From positions 806,001-870,000 of the forward strand of contig NC_089183.1 of assembly GCF_947507565.1 (NCBI RefSeq): a stretch of DNA of 64,000 bases, given 5' to 3'. Positions 9,198-19,100 of this stretch are shown piece by piece; position 1 is the stretch's first letter, and every line of letters begins with the position of its first letter. A program made the translations under genes and the position numbers. The notes beneath the pieces were generated by a model. That model searched no databases. It was not told the DNA's origin and saw only the letters and a program-made list of their open reading frames with translations. Source of the stretch: Oscarella lobularis (lineage: Eukaryota; Porifera; Homoscleromorpha; Homosclerophorida; Oscarellidae).

Positions 9198-9769
9198 TAG
9201 TCTCGTTCCCAGCCCCTCCCCCTCCGTTAATATCACTACGGGGAGAGGGTCTGGGGACATGCCTTTGATCTCGTTGTGCACCGCTCCCCCCGATTTTGGG
9301 TGGGCGATAATTGGATGACGTAGTGGCCGCGAAGTAGCAAGTGCACGCGCGAAGTAGCGATTCAGCTTTGCGCGTCGATTTCTAGCTACATTACAGTACG
9401 GATCGCGAGAATCTCCGAGTCGCTCTATAGGGTATGCAAAGGGGCGCTGCAGAACGGTTTCGTCGGTATAGAGATCTGCGCTCGTGTGCGCTTATCTCGC
9501 ACCGCACTCGCCGGCTGTACTGCCGGCGAAACCGTTTTGCAGCGCATACCCTATAGAGCGAGATTCCAGCGATCCGTGTAGCTAGAAATCGACGCGCAAA
9601 GCTGAATCGCTACTTCGCGCGTGCACTTGCTACTTCGCGGCCACTACGTCATCCAATTATCGCCCACCCAAAATCGGGGGGAGCGGTGCACAACGAGATC
9701 AAAGGCATGTCCCCAGACCCTCTCCCCGTAGTGATATTAACGGAGGGGGAGGGGCTGGGAACGAGACTA
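9198..9769. mobile_element. 572-bp hairpin (foldback) MITE with 9-bp target duplication
   Basis: The element is almost entirely one inverted repeat. Left arm 9,198-~9,460 (starting TAGTCTCGTTCCCAGCCCC) is mirrored by right arm ~9,525-9,769 with few mismatches, leaving a loop of about 60 bp. It is bounded by a perfect 9-bp direct repeat, agccgcaag, at 9,189-9,197 and 9,770-9,778, the mark of a transposition event. It has no coding capacity and so must be mobilised in trans. A 9-bp duplication with long terminal inverted repeats fits Mutator-like elements best (inference). The near-identity of arms and target duplication implies recent insertion. Confidence 0.92.
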
Positions 9770-9778
9770 AGCCGCAAG

Positions 9779-10462
9779 ATGGACCTTCGTGCGTCGGTGT
9801 GGGATATAAGACTTCACCTAGCCAACTGTGACTTGTATCAAAGAGGTCTTTGAACATGCGCAGTGCCAAATTCTTTGCTGTTTCAGCCGCTGTCCGCAGC
9901 GATCACGAGAAACGCCGCCATTAGAAGCTATATTCGTGTAAGAACGATGCCACTTGTTAGAGGAACCCTCAACACTCTTCCCAAGCTATTCCCAGAGCCG
10001 CCAAAAAGCGCGTTGTGCTGAAAAGTGGCTCCTCCCTAACTACTTGTAGGCTGCTAAGTTGCTCGTTTTGTGATTAGAAACGTTACGTCGGACAGTAGTA
10101 AACGACACTAGCGTCAGTCGCGGTATTGGTTTTAGAAAGAACTACTACCGTCGGCTTTGGGCCAACTGACCGCAACTGACTAGTTTAGAAAAAACTACCA
10201 CCGTCAGCTTTAATTGGGCCAACTGACCGCACCTGACAGACTATAGTGGTTTCTATACCATGCAGTGTAGGCTACAGTTTATTTTTATGGCGGGTGTCAT
10301 ATGTGGCACTACTCTCACCTGCATTCATTCACGTTGTAGTAGTGTTTTTTTGCCCGAGACCGCGCGGGGTCGCGCGTTCATTAATTAACTTCATTTGATT
10401 TACGTCTGTAGCCGCTCCCGCTCAGCCTTCTCAGAAGCTATACCCTAACGGTTCCAAGCACT
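9779..10462 (+). other. Upstream region of receptor B, with tandem repeat
   Basis: No gene. 9,850-9,960 resembles blocks near 990 and 13,425 (gaacatgcgcag...aaattctttgctg), a conserved upstream sequence of this GPCR family. An imperfect ~50-bp tandem repeat lies at 10,133-10,180 and 10,186-10,237 (tagaaa-aactac-accgtc-gcttt...ccaactgaccgc). The immediate leader cggttccaagcact before the ATG is shared with receptor A. Confidence 0.6.
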
Positions 10463-11542
10463 ATGCAACGATCTTTCGACAATTTTTCAAACGGAACGAG
10501 TTTGAACTTTTCGAATGAATTCTCTTTCGATTCGTCCGCACAACCGGACATGACTCCGGAGCGCGTATTCAATATCAGCGTCGCAGCATTCACAATCCTC
10601 CTATGCGGATTTCTCTTCGTACTTCAAATTCTCGCCAAGCAGTACAACAGCTTTTCCTACATGTTGATGCTTAACCTGATAATAACGGATCTCTTCGGCG
10701 GCGTCAGCATCGTAACGTCGGCTACCTTTATAACTCAAAAGCTCACGTATACGTCGTCGTACAACGCAGGGTGCAAAGTGGCTTGGTTTCTGTATCTGTT
10801 TACGACGGGCTGGTCGGGATGGGCCGTGCTCTTTGTGACGTTTGATCGATATTATGCCATTGCGAACAGCTTGAAAAAATATTCGCGAAAAAAGGCAATA
10901 TTGTGCCTATGCCTAAGTGGCTTAGTCGTCTTCGCTTTTCCCCTTTTGATTGTCGCCGGTTGGAGCGAGCTCGAAGCAGGACTAGTCAAACTTCCCTATC
11001 AAAAAATTGGAATTTGCCGTTTGCTCGGAAGAAATGGAAGAAGTAAATATTTGCTGACTTTTAGTGCTACATATTACTCGGTCACTTTCTATCTGCCAAA
11101 AGCGCTTACAGTTATATTTCTTATACTACTTCTGGCTATTGCTTGGAAAGTGTCAAAGCGAGCGAACGAAAGACGACGACTAAATTCCCGACCAAACGTT
11201 GAAAACAGTGCAACTCTAAGTTTGCTTCGTTCAAGAGGCTTTAAATTCATTGTTGCAATTGTCATATGCAAGATCGTATGCGTTCTTCCGTTGCAGATCT
11301 TTAATCTTGGCTTTCTTGCAGGGGCGTTTGATTTTCACATTCCTGCTTATAGATCGACCAAAATACTGTATTCGGCCAACTTTGTTATTAATACGGTTCT
11401 GTACGTGTTTTGGTTGAAGGATACAAACGCTCTGGCACGGCTTAAATGCAAATGTATGGATAATTTTCGAGGCCGAGGTGGAGCAGAAACCACGTCAAAC
11501 AACAAACAATTGAAAAGGGATGTCAGCGATACGAAAGTCTAA
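10463..11542 (+). CDS. Rhodopsin-like seven-transmembrane receptor B
   Basis: Intronless, 359 residues, closely similar to receptor A over its whole length, including the leader before the ATG. N-glycosylation site NGT near the N-terminus; TM2 LNLIITD; TM3 Cys in GCKVAWF and FDRYYA at its end; TM6 CKIVCVLPLQ; TM7 NTVLYVFWLKD. It has the same missing CWxP and NPxxY switches. The cytoplasmic tail is rich in Lys/Arg/Thr and has potential palmitoylation Cys (KCKCM). Expected to be a plasma-membrane receptor; ligand unknown. It is separated from receptor A by a transposon and from receptor C by ~340 bp. Confidence 0.88.
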   Translation: MQRSFDNFSNGTSLNFSNEFSFDSSAQPDMTPERVFNISVAAFTILLCGFLFVLQILAKQYNSFSYMLMLNLIITDLFGGVSIVTSATFITQKLTYTSSYNAGCKVAWFLYLFTTGWSGWAVLFVTFDRYYAIANSLKKYSRKKAILCLCLSGLVVFAFPLLIVAGWSELEAGLVKLPYQKIGICRLLGRNGRSKYLLTFSATYYSVTFYLPKALTVIFLILLLAIAWKVSKRANERRRLNSRPNVENSATLSLLRSRGFKFIVAIVICKIVCVLPLQIFNLGFLAGAFDFHIPAYRSTKILYSANFVINTVLYVFWLKDTNALARLKCKCMDNFRGRGGAETTSNNKQLKRDVSDTKV

Positions 11543-11882
11543 CTGACATTTTTCAGTCCTTGTCTCTCCTTGTTCTATTCGTTTATTAGAGAGTCTGTTC
11601 TATGTTTATCACGCTATGCATGTGAAGGAATATCTGGCATACACAACGTCATCGGATCGAGTAATAATTAATTCTCTCCTGTCTAATTCTGCGCCTTCCA
11701 CTACTTCCACCAGTACGTACACGCGGTGCTCTCTCTAATTACGACCCGCGCAGCTGACAATTAGGCAATCTCACAACTACACCACCTGCATGTTTACGCA
11801 CACGCGGCCGTCGTTCCCACTGACGAGACCCCGTACATGGTTCTGCGTCTTTTTTTTCGGTAAGCTCGTGACTACGAATAAA
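11543..11882 (+). other. Intergenic region and leader of receptor C
   Basis: No gene. An in-frame ATG at 11,790 would add 31 residues to receptor C, but the segment it encodes is unlike the N-termini of the other receptors, so it is treated as leader. Confidence 0.4.
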
Positions 11883-12890
11883 ATGTCGGGGTCTTTGGAT
11901 ACGTCCAGCGACGTCACACAGCATCATTCTACAAACGAAACAAGCGTTCGTTCGAGTGCTTTACTCTACGATTTGTCGCAACCGGTCATGATTTGCAACT
12001 ATGCTCTCGGACCACTTACAGTTTTAATGTGCGGTTGTCTCTTTGTGAGGCTACTTCGCACGAGGCAGTTCTACTCCGTTTCCAGTTTCCTTATGCTCAG
12101 TCTCATTCTAATCGACGTCTTTGGCGGCATAAGCAACATATTGTCGGCAATTTTTATAAATCGAATCATCTCAGATACTTCATTCAACGTGGCTGGATGC
12201 AAATCCGCTTGGTTTCTACGCCTGTCGACAACGGGCTGGGCCGAATGGACGGTAGTGTTCGTAACGATCGAGCGCTACGACGCCGTCATCAACATAAGAA
12301 GAAAATTTTCGACGACGAAAGCAATAGTCTGCATGTGTCTGAGTGGCTTAATTGTCGCCATTTTTCCTCTTCTGATCGTCACCGGGTGGAGCGGGCCTCA
12401 AGCCAGAATAGTGCTTCTATTGCCGGAACAAAACATCGGAGTTTGCGTATTGAGGAACGATTGGAATAGCACTGAAGACGTTCTGACGTTCGAAGCCGCT
12501 TGCTATGGCGTCACGTTCTGTCTACCGGCACTCCTCACTGTTATAGTTCTCATCCTAATGCTGTCTTTGGTTTGGAAAGTATCGAAGAGGACGTATATCA
12601 GGCGAGCGACGTCCAAACGGAATGCGAGAAATCGCGGCAGCGCGAGAGCAACCTCGGCGACCGTTCGATCGCGCGGCTTTCGATTTATTTGTGCAATTAT
12701 AATTTGCAAAATTATATGCATTCTTCCGCTGGAAATTTATCATCTCGGTCTCGACGCAAAAGCATTCGATTACAACGCCGCCGCCTACGTTTTTTCGAAT
12801 ATGCTAAATTCGGCTAATGTCGCCGTCGATTCGTTTCTCTACGTTTTATGGCTGAAGGAAAACGACTCAACGATCGCTGAGATGCACTAA
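11883..12890 (+). CDS. Rhodopsin-like seven-transmembrane receptor C
   Basis: Intronless. From the ATG at 11,883 (MSGSLDTSS...) the protein has 335 residues and an N-terminus comparable in length to its relatives; the upstream in-frame ATG at 11,790 is an alternative giving 366. N-glycosylation site NET; TM1 around YALGPLTVLMCGCLF; TM2 MLSLILIDVFGG; TM3 AGCKSAWFL to ERYDAV (E-R-Y in place of D-R-Y); TM5 VTFCLPALLTVIVLIL; TM6 FICAIIICKIICILPLE; TM7 DSFLYVLWLKEND. The 3' half is a near-identical duplicate of 1-477. It forms a subgroup with receptor D, distinct from A/B. Ligand unknown. Confidence 0.87.
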   Translation: MSGSLDTSSDVTQHHSTNETSVRSSALLYDLSQPVMICNYALGPLTVLMCGCLFVRLLRTRQFYSVSSFLMLSLILIDVFGGISNILSAIFINRIISDTSFNVAGCKSAWFLRLSTTGWAEWTVVFVTIERYDAVINIRRKFSTTKAIVCMCLSGLIVAIFPLLIVTGWSGPQARIVLLLPEQNIGVCVLRNDWNSTEDVLTFEAACYGVTFCLPALLTVIVLILMLSLVWKVSKRTYIRRATSKRNARNRGSARATSATVRSRGFRFICAIIICKIICILPLEIYHLGLDAKAFDYNAAAYVFSNMLNSANVAVDSFLYVLWLKENDSTIAEMH

Positions 12891-14186
12891 TGGTCCGGAA
12901 TCAGAATCATACGATTTCTCTAAGTTGAGTGAGATCAAGGAGGCCAAGACACAATTTTAGTCTGACTAGCGTTGTAGATAGTTTGAAAAGAGCAGTAGGG
13001 GCCTCGCACAATCTCCTCCTCCGCGCTTATCTCATCGTTCGAGTGATCCGTTGGTCTTTGAGCCGAGTCCGTGGCCAGTGGGGCCTACCATGCAGCAGCA
13101 AACCAAGAGTCGAGCGGAGTCGCTAGTCGAGCGGCGTTGTTGTCTTTAGCGCAGCGTTACCGCGCAGCCGCAGTGACATCATAGATCCCCTCTTACATCT
13201 ATGGTGACATCACGCCTCTTTCGCCGACGTCCTTTGGAAATTGAGGGCGCTCCTTATTCCCTCCGAAGCGTATTCCCTCCACCTCACTTGGATAGCGCCT
13301 GTTCGAGCGCCTAGATGTAGTTCCAGGCAGTTTCGTTTCCGAGGTTCTCTGTCTGCGTGAAATCTTTGCTAGCGTTAGCATTTAGTTTTAGGTTTCCGGC
13401 AGCCTTTGGCTTGGATCTTCGTGAACATGCGCAGAACTAAATTCTTTGCTGCTGCAATCAAATCAAAACGAGCAGCGCCGTAAAAAGATCGCCTTTTCGG
13501 AGGTAAGATAAATCGTAGTCTTAGAGGACCCTACTGAAGCGCGTTTCGAGGCTAGAGGGTCTACTTCGCTATAGGTAGGCTCTGTTGATCATGCAGCTAT
13601 TAGTGAGGCTATCATTTTGTCTACCATACTATTTTCGAAATTAGGACTATAGTTTCAGTCTCTCGCTGTGAGCGAACATTGACTGACTGGCCATGGCCAG
13701 TGGTTGCCATTGACGACTTGAGAATAACGGAGCTATCTGCATGAAACCGCGAAATCTATATATACAGCGTACGGTCTCAGGCTAATAGAATTAGTACAGT
13801 GGAGTAGTGACTTCGTGCGTGTGCCACGATCACAATGACTCATCTCCGACACTGTAGTCCGTCATGCAGCCGGCTAAGTGCAAAGCGCACCGATAGAAGC
13901 AGTTGCAATAGGAACGGTGGCCACCCATCCAGCGGTCGTCCTTGTGCGGTGGCAAGTGATTTCAGGTGCACCTGCTTGCGCTTACCTTTACCGAGACCCC
14001 CCGGGGGCCCCCTCGCAATTGTTCATTCAGGTTTGCGTCTCACGCCAACTTCGCCTTTCTATATCCCTAACGATCATGCAACAGCAGTCGTTCGATAGGA
14101 ATTTTACTTCAAAACGATTTTTGCCCCTGTATGTAGGAAAGTTGACTGAGTCAGCTTTCTCTGCATGCTGGATGCTCAACCTAATT
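12414..14186 (+). repeat. Segmental duplication, copy 2 (with 1-1,764)
   Basis: Spans the 3' half of receptor C, ~1.2 kb of non-coding DNA and the start of a GPCR pseudogene. Relative to copy 1 it has an extra 31 bp at 13,182-13,212: the 22-bp insert tagatcccctcttacatctatg flanked by a 9-bp direct repeat gtgacatca. A TATA-like word (ctatatatacag near 13,756) occurs only in this copy. No gene is recognisable between 12,891 and 14,075. Confidence 0.85.
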
Positions 14187-14371
14187 GTAACGGATTCTTT
14201 CGGTGACGTCACGTCGGCTATACGTTCGTCTCTCAGATACTCTCGCTCATCCCATCGTACGAAGTAGGGTGCAAATCAGCTCGGTTTCTGAGAATATTAG
14301 CGTCCATAGGCGATCATCTTAGTGGCGTAGTCGTTTTCGCTTTTCCTCACTTTTTTTTCAGTCTGTTAGAG
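14076..14371 (+). pseudogene. GPCR pseudogene (N-terminus, TM2-TM4 scraps)
   Basis: The ATG at 14,076 begins MQQQSFDRNFTSKRF like the receptor A/B start. TM1 is deleted; TM2 survives as CWMLNLIVTDSFGDVTSA. Then, with frameshifts, come a TM3 start (gggtgcaaatcagctcggtttctg reads GCKSARFL) and a TM4 scrap (GVVVFAFPH) near 14,325-14,350. There is no continuous frame beyond ~60 codons. It is the longer counterpart of the relic at 1,634. Confidence 0.75.
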
Positions 14372-14473
14372 TTTGCATAACAGTGCCCTGCGACTCCTCG
14401 CTCTACTCGCATGCAGCTGCATGTGATAAGTAGTAGGAGTCGTGTACGTAGTCTCGCGCACGTGGGAGCCTTT

Positions 14474-14483
14474 TATATATATA
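14474..14483 (+). promoter_or_regulatory. Candidate TATA box of receptor D
   Basis: TATATATATA lies 80-90 bp upstream of the ATG at 14,563, in sequence without other coding signal. The position suits a TATA-type core promoter with a leader of ~55 bp. Weak evidence on sequence alone. Confidence 0.4.
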
Positions 14484-14562
14484 GCTCACTTTTGTTTCTT
14501 GTCTCGTATAGTTCAGCTTCTCATTTCAAGACTAAGGCCTCTGGATACTTTCAGCGGACGTC

Positions 14563-15618
14563 ATGCACAATGATTCCTCACATGCTCTTCTGTACAATAT
14601 GTTGCAATCGGTGCCGGTCTTGTCTCCAGGACGTATTGGCAATCTTTCCATAGGAGCATTCAGCGTTCTAATGTGCGGCTTTCTTTTTGCAAGGCAACTT
14701 TACGCGAGACAATTTTCCAACGTTTCCGGTCTTCTCATGCTCAATCTCATCCTAACCGACTTCTTTGGCGGCATCAGCTGCGTATTGTCGTCGATCTTCA
14801 TAAATCGATTTCTTTCGGATACCCCAGCCTACGCAGCTGGATGCAAATCAGCGTGGTTTATTATTCTGTTGGCAACTGGTTGGTCCGAGTGGGCTGTCGT
14901 CTTCGTCACGTTCGATCGCTACGATGCCGTCGCCAACAGTCTACGGAGAAAATTTTCAAAGAAGAAAGCAATAGTCTGCCTAAGTATAAGCAGCCTAATC
15001 GTCTTTGCTTTTCCTCTTCTAGTCATCGCCGAGTGGTGTTCCCTTCAAGCGAGAGTGGTGCGTTTCTCGCCGTTCCTGAAAGGCGGAATTTGCATATTGA
15101 ACAGCCGAAACGTGAACGGTAGCAGAGACCTTCTAGCTTTTGGGGCTGCTTACTATACGGCCACGTTTTCTCTTCCAACACTGCTCACGACTACGTTTCT
15201 TATCCTAATGCTGTCGTTTGCTTGGAGACTATCGAAACGGTTGAATAGTAGACTAGGGAGTTCCGAGCAGGATAGTTCGGACGGAGCCAGAGCGACCATG
15301 AAGTTGCTTCGATCCCGAGGCTTTCGATTCGTCATCGGAATCATCGTTTGCAAGATCGTAAGCATTTGTCCGCTGCAAATTTATAATCTCGGTCTTCTCG
15401 CGGAGACGTTTGAATACAACGTCGCTGCCTACGTCGCGTCGAACATTTTATATTCGGCCAACTTTGCCGTCACTTCGATTCTCTACGTCGTATGGCTGAG
15501 GGAAACCGCGCTACCACCGAGGGACAGGGACGGTCTGAGCGTCAGGAATCGTCCAAATCCTCACGTCACGGCGGAACCTAGCAACGAGGTAAGGGAGACA
15601 CAAACTAGCTGTCTTTGA
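14563..15618 (+). CDS. Rhodopsin-like seven-transmembrane receptor D
   Basis: Intronless, 351 residues. N-glycosylation sites near the N-terminus (NDS, NLS); TM1 IGAFSVLMCGFLFARQL; TM2 MLNLILTDFFGG; TM3 AGCKSAWFI to FDRYDAV; extracellular loop 2 with a second Cys (GGICIL) for the disulphide; TM5 ATFSLPTLLTTTFLIL; TM6 FVIGIIVCKIVSICPLQ; TM7 VTSILYVVWLRE. It lacks CWxP and NPxxY. The Ser/Thr-rich C-tail may be phosphorylated (inference). It is most like receptor C. A partial copy of its 3' end and flank lies just downstream (15,770-16,045). Confidence 0.87.
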   Translation: MHNDSSHALLYNMLQSVPVLSPGRIGNLSIGAFSVLMCGFLFARQLYARQFSNVSGLLMLNLILTDFFGGISCVLSSIFINRFLSDTPAYAAGCKSAWFIILLATGWSEWAVVFVTFDRYDAVANSLRRKFSKKKAIVCLSISSLIVFAFPLLVIAEWCSLQARVVRFSPFLKGGICILNSRNVNGSRDLLAFGAAYYTATFSLPTLLTTTFLILMLSFAWRLSKRLNSRLGSSEQDSSDGARATMKLLRSRGFRFVIGIIVCKIVSICPLQIYNLGLLAETFEYNVAAYVASNILYSANFAVTSILYVVWLRETALPPRDRDGLSVRNRPNPHVTAEPSNEVRETQTSCL

Positions 15619-16045
15619 ATAATAATTATTTGACAACGCTCTGCCTATGCAGCGAACTCTACTAGAGTGTCTGTGTGTAATAGCACTGTAGACATCATAT
15701 TCGAAAATATTTGTCACACCCCATTTCTGACGTACACGTGTACGGTCTGAGCATAGATACTACTGTGACTCTGAGCGTCTTGATTCCAAATCCTCATGTT
15801 GCAGTGGGACCTAGCAACGAGAGACACAACTAAGCCGCACTCAGCTAATTAGCTAAATAGTAATTATTTGATAACGCTCCGCCGATGCGGCGAACTACGC
15901 TGGCGAACTACTAGAACTGTGTCAATATTAGCATTTCTTCGTAAAAAGCACTTCGCACAATTATACTGTACTGTAGCAATGAACACAGCTGGTACATGTG
16001 CAGTATGGATTCGAAAATATTTGCCACGCCTCATCTCTCACGCTA
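15531..16045 (+). repeat. Tandem duplication of the 3' end and flank of receptor D
   Basis: 15,531-15,735 and 15,770-16,045 are diverged direct repeats. Shared words include ccaaatcctca, acctagcaacgag, taattatttgacaacgctc / taattatttgataacgctc and ttcgaaaatatttg. The second copy holds only the last ~20 codons of the receptor without a frame. No other gene is seen between receptor D and the SBF gene. Confidence 0.7.
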
Positions 16046-16117
16046 CACCCTGTTGCTAGACAAGGCGGCGAGACAGCGTACTCGTCGTTTCCACAACGAC
16101 GAACGTCGCGCTTCATC

Positions 16118-19100
16118 ATGGAACGGCTCGCCGATCACTTCGTAGTCGTCGGATCTCACGGCAGCGTCGAGAAAGACGACGATTCGGCCGGCGTCGACGA
16201 TCGTACGGCGGCGAGAGAAATTTCTAAACTCTCGCGACGTCTGTCTAGGCGATATCGACGTTTCCGTGCTCCAATGCTTTCCTCCGGATTCGGAAAACGA
16301 GCCGAATCTACCCGCGGGACTCGAAATGGTGCGATTTAGAAATAGCCGTAAGAAAGGGGGGCCCCTCCATTCTGTTCTCTCCAGTTCTGCCAGCCGTCTG
16401 GATGGCGTCTGTCGTCGTCGTACAAGCCGCCGACCTTCTTCGCGTCCGTTCTGACGAACATGGAAGGACGACGGACCGTCTTCGCTTCGCTGACGTTCGT
16501 CGAACGCGTGGCGCCTGCGAAGCTGTTTCGACCCAAGGCACTGTGCTTCATCGCGAGCCACGGCTTCGTCGCTCTACTCAAGGTACGTGCGCACGAAAAA
16601 TATTATTATTTGACATAAAGGAAGCAATTATTTCATATATCTATTAGTTCACAAATTTCTATTTTATTATTTTTCTTTTAGGGATGCCTCTGCCTGCTCT
16701 ATAACCAATACATCGATCCATCGCCTCGTATCTCCCTGGAGGAGATTCTCGGCAAAATGATGGCGTTTTCGCCGTCACTTTCCACGTGGGCCGAACTTCG
16801 ACTGGGACTAGGCGAACGTTTCAGAATTCGCTTGGCTGAAGGAAACGGCATCATGGCCCTTCCGCCCGACTCAGCCGTTGTCGATTTGTTCTCGTATCTA
16901 GGCAAGTCGATAGAATTTTGTTTTTTTCCTCGACGAGCCGAGTCGTCTTTTAGGTATTCATAACGTCGTGACGCTCTACGTGGCGTTGATTGTCGAGAGT
17001 CGCATTCTGTTTCACTCGCGGAGCTACGTTCGTCTGCTGAGCTGTTCGCAGGCACTGCTGTCACTTCTCTATCCTCTCGAATACAAGTAATAATCGTAAC
17101 CGAATAGCCAAGCAGAGCCGCCTGGCTCAAGTCTGACGGGATTCTGCCCACATACTACTAGTTTTTATCATACACTGCCTATTGGTTCGGTCGTTTGACG
17201 AGAATCCGCGAATATAGCAGTCCTTTACAGATATCATAGGCAAAGGAACGGGCCTTTATAGTTTACCGCCAGATTTAACAAGTAAATACTCAGTTTCCCA
17301 ACACTTTTATTACTGCACAGCAGACTCAGTCCTTCGCTTGCTTTAGGCATAAAGAAAGGCGAGTAAAGCCTTTTCTATTGATTGTTGAAACTAAAGCTAG
17401 ACAACCACTCCTCTATAAATTTTTTCGTGGGGCTTCTAGCATTGATATAATCATATATTATATCTATGCTTCCAGATCCTCTTCCCACACGTAAAAAAAT
17501 TCTCGGCAGAATCCTCTGCCCAAGATTCTTATGAGTTATGTTAATCTGCATTTAGTTATCCCTACATTCCTATTCTGCCGGCCAAGTTGGTCGACGTCTT
17601 GGACGCTCCCACGCCCTTTGTAATGGGATGTCACACGTCGTACATGCCTTCACAGCACGACTTGATTCAGGTGATAGACTGATTCGTTGTCTCCTTTGTT
17701 AATCCATCATTGCTTTTCAGAAAGAAATTGTTGTCGTCGATCTCGACGGCGGCACCGTTTTCGTCCCCGGTTCCGTTTCGACTCCCGCCTTTCCAGACAG
17801 ATACGCTACTCCGTTCTTTTCTTATCTATCCGAGGTTATTTGATTCGAATCAGGTGACTTGCTTTGACGGCTTTTGTTTCTAGATCATATCTCCGGGTCT
17901 TCTTACAGCTGATTTGGCTTTCGCTTCTGATGCTACAGAAAAAGAAATGTCGCCTTTTGAGAAGGTTAATACGAAGGATATTTTTATTTTCATATGCTAA
18001 GTCTTTGTGCGTTCTTCTAGGATGCATTAATTCGAGCAGTGTTTCTCTATTTTTTCACCGATCTTCTTCGAGGCTACCAGTCGTTCTTAGCCGTACTTCG
18101 AATTCACCCGAAGCCAGCTGTTCACTTCAGCAAGGTTCTCAGAACTTCCCTTGAATAGAATTTCTAATGCGTTGTGTAGGACCAGTTTCTAAGTCAAAGA
18201 GGATTGTCCGAAAACAATTTTATGTCCCAGGTGAGTCTACAGGGGGCGTAGTGTCTAGATACGAATTTCTTAATTATTTAATTAAATAATTAATTTTTTC
18301 TAAAACAGGTGGGCCCTGCTTAATTTATTTTTTTCTTTTTGAAACAGCTGATGAACAGCTTGGCTTTTTCGTCGTTCATCGACAAACGCGGTCGTCCCTT
18401 TCGACATTGCGATCTATATGACGAGGTCCTTTGCAACAGAAAAAAGAATAAATAATTGGTCTTATTTGGTTGTCTAAGATCAATGCTTCCGGCCACCTCG
18501 ATTTCTTCGCCGAACACAGCGGCGATCGTTTCGAAAGGATCCTCGCTTTGGGAAGACGAATGTTGGAACGAGACGGACGCGAAGACGTCGCTCTGCCGAG
18601 CCGCCGCGAGGAGAAACCGGCGAAACCTTTTCCAAATCTCAGCTGGGACAGAATACGCGAATTCATAGGTGAAAACAAAGCGGAAGAAAAAGCAAATCGA
18701 AGAGACCTAAGGTACCCTAAACGTTTGCCAATAAAATAAATGCTTATTTGGTGTTTGCTCTCAGTGACGTTCCGCTTGTGGATTCATTTGCCGCGACAAC
18801 GACGACGACGACGACGCCGACGACGCCGCCTAAAGGCGACGCAGAGTCGAACGTCGTTTCTCGCGACAAAGCTCACCTGCAAAACTGCGTCATTGCTCTC
18901 TTCAAGAACGGCGTAGCGGAGGCGAAAAAGGTACGCGCGCCGCTCGGCGCGAGAGAGCGTGGCATCCACGCGTCGTTTCTCAGTATTTGCCAGGCGTCTG
19001 TCGAGCGCTCAAGTCGCCGTCGCTTCGTCGCTCTTTCGTTCACAAACTCTCGTGGGGACTCGACAAGTATTCGGGAAACATGACGAGCGAGCAGTTCGAC

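Noticed and set aside
9057-9281. Small open frame overlapping the left arm of the hairpin element
   Set aside because: It spans the insertion boundary and has no homologue or codon signal.
18790-18830. acg/acgacg microsatellite as a separate repeat feature
   Set aside because: It is a short in-frame Thr/Pro-coding run inside an SBF exon and needs no separate explanation.
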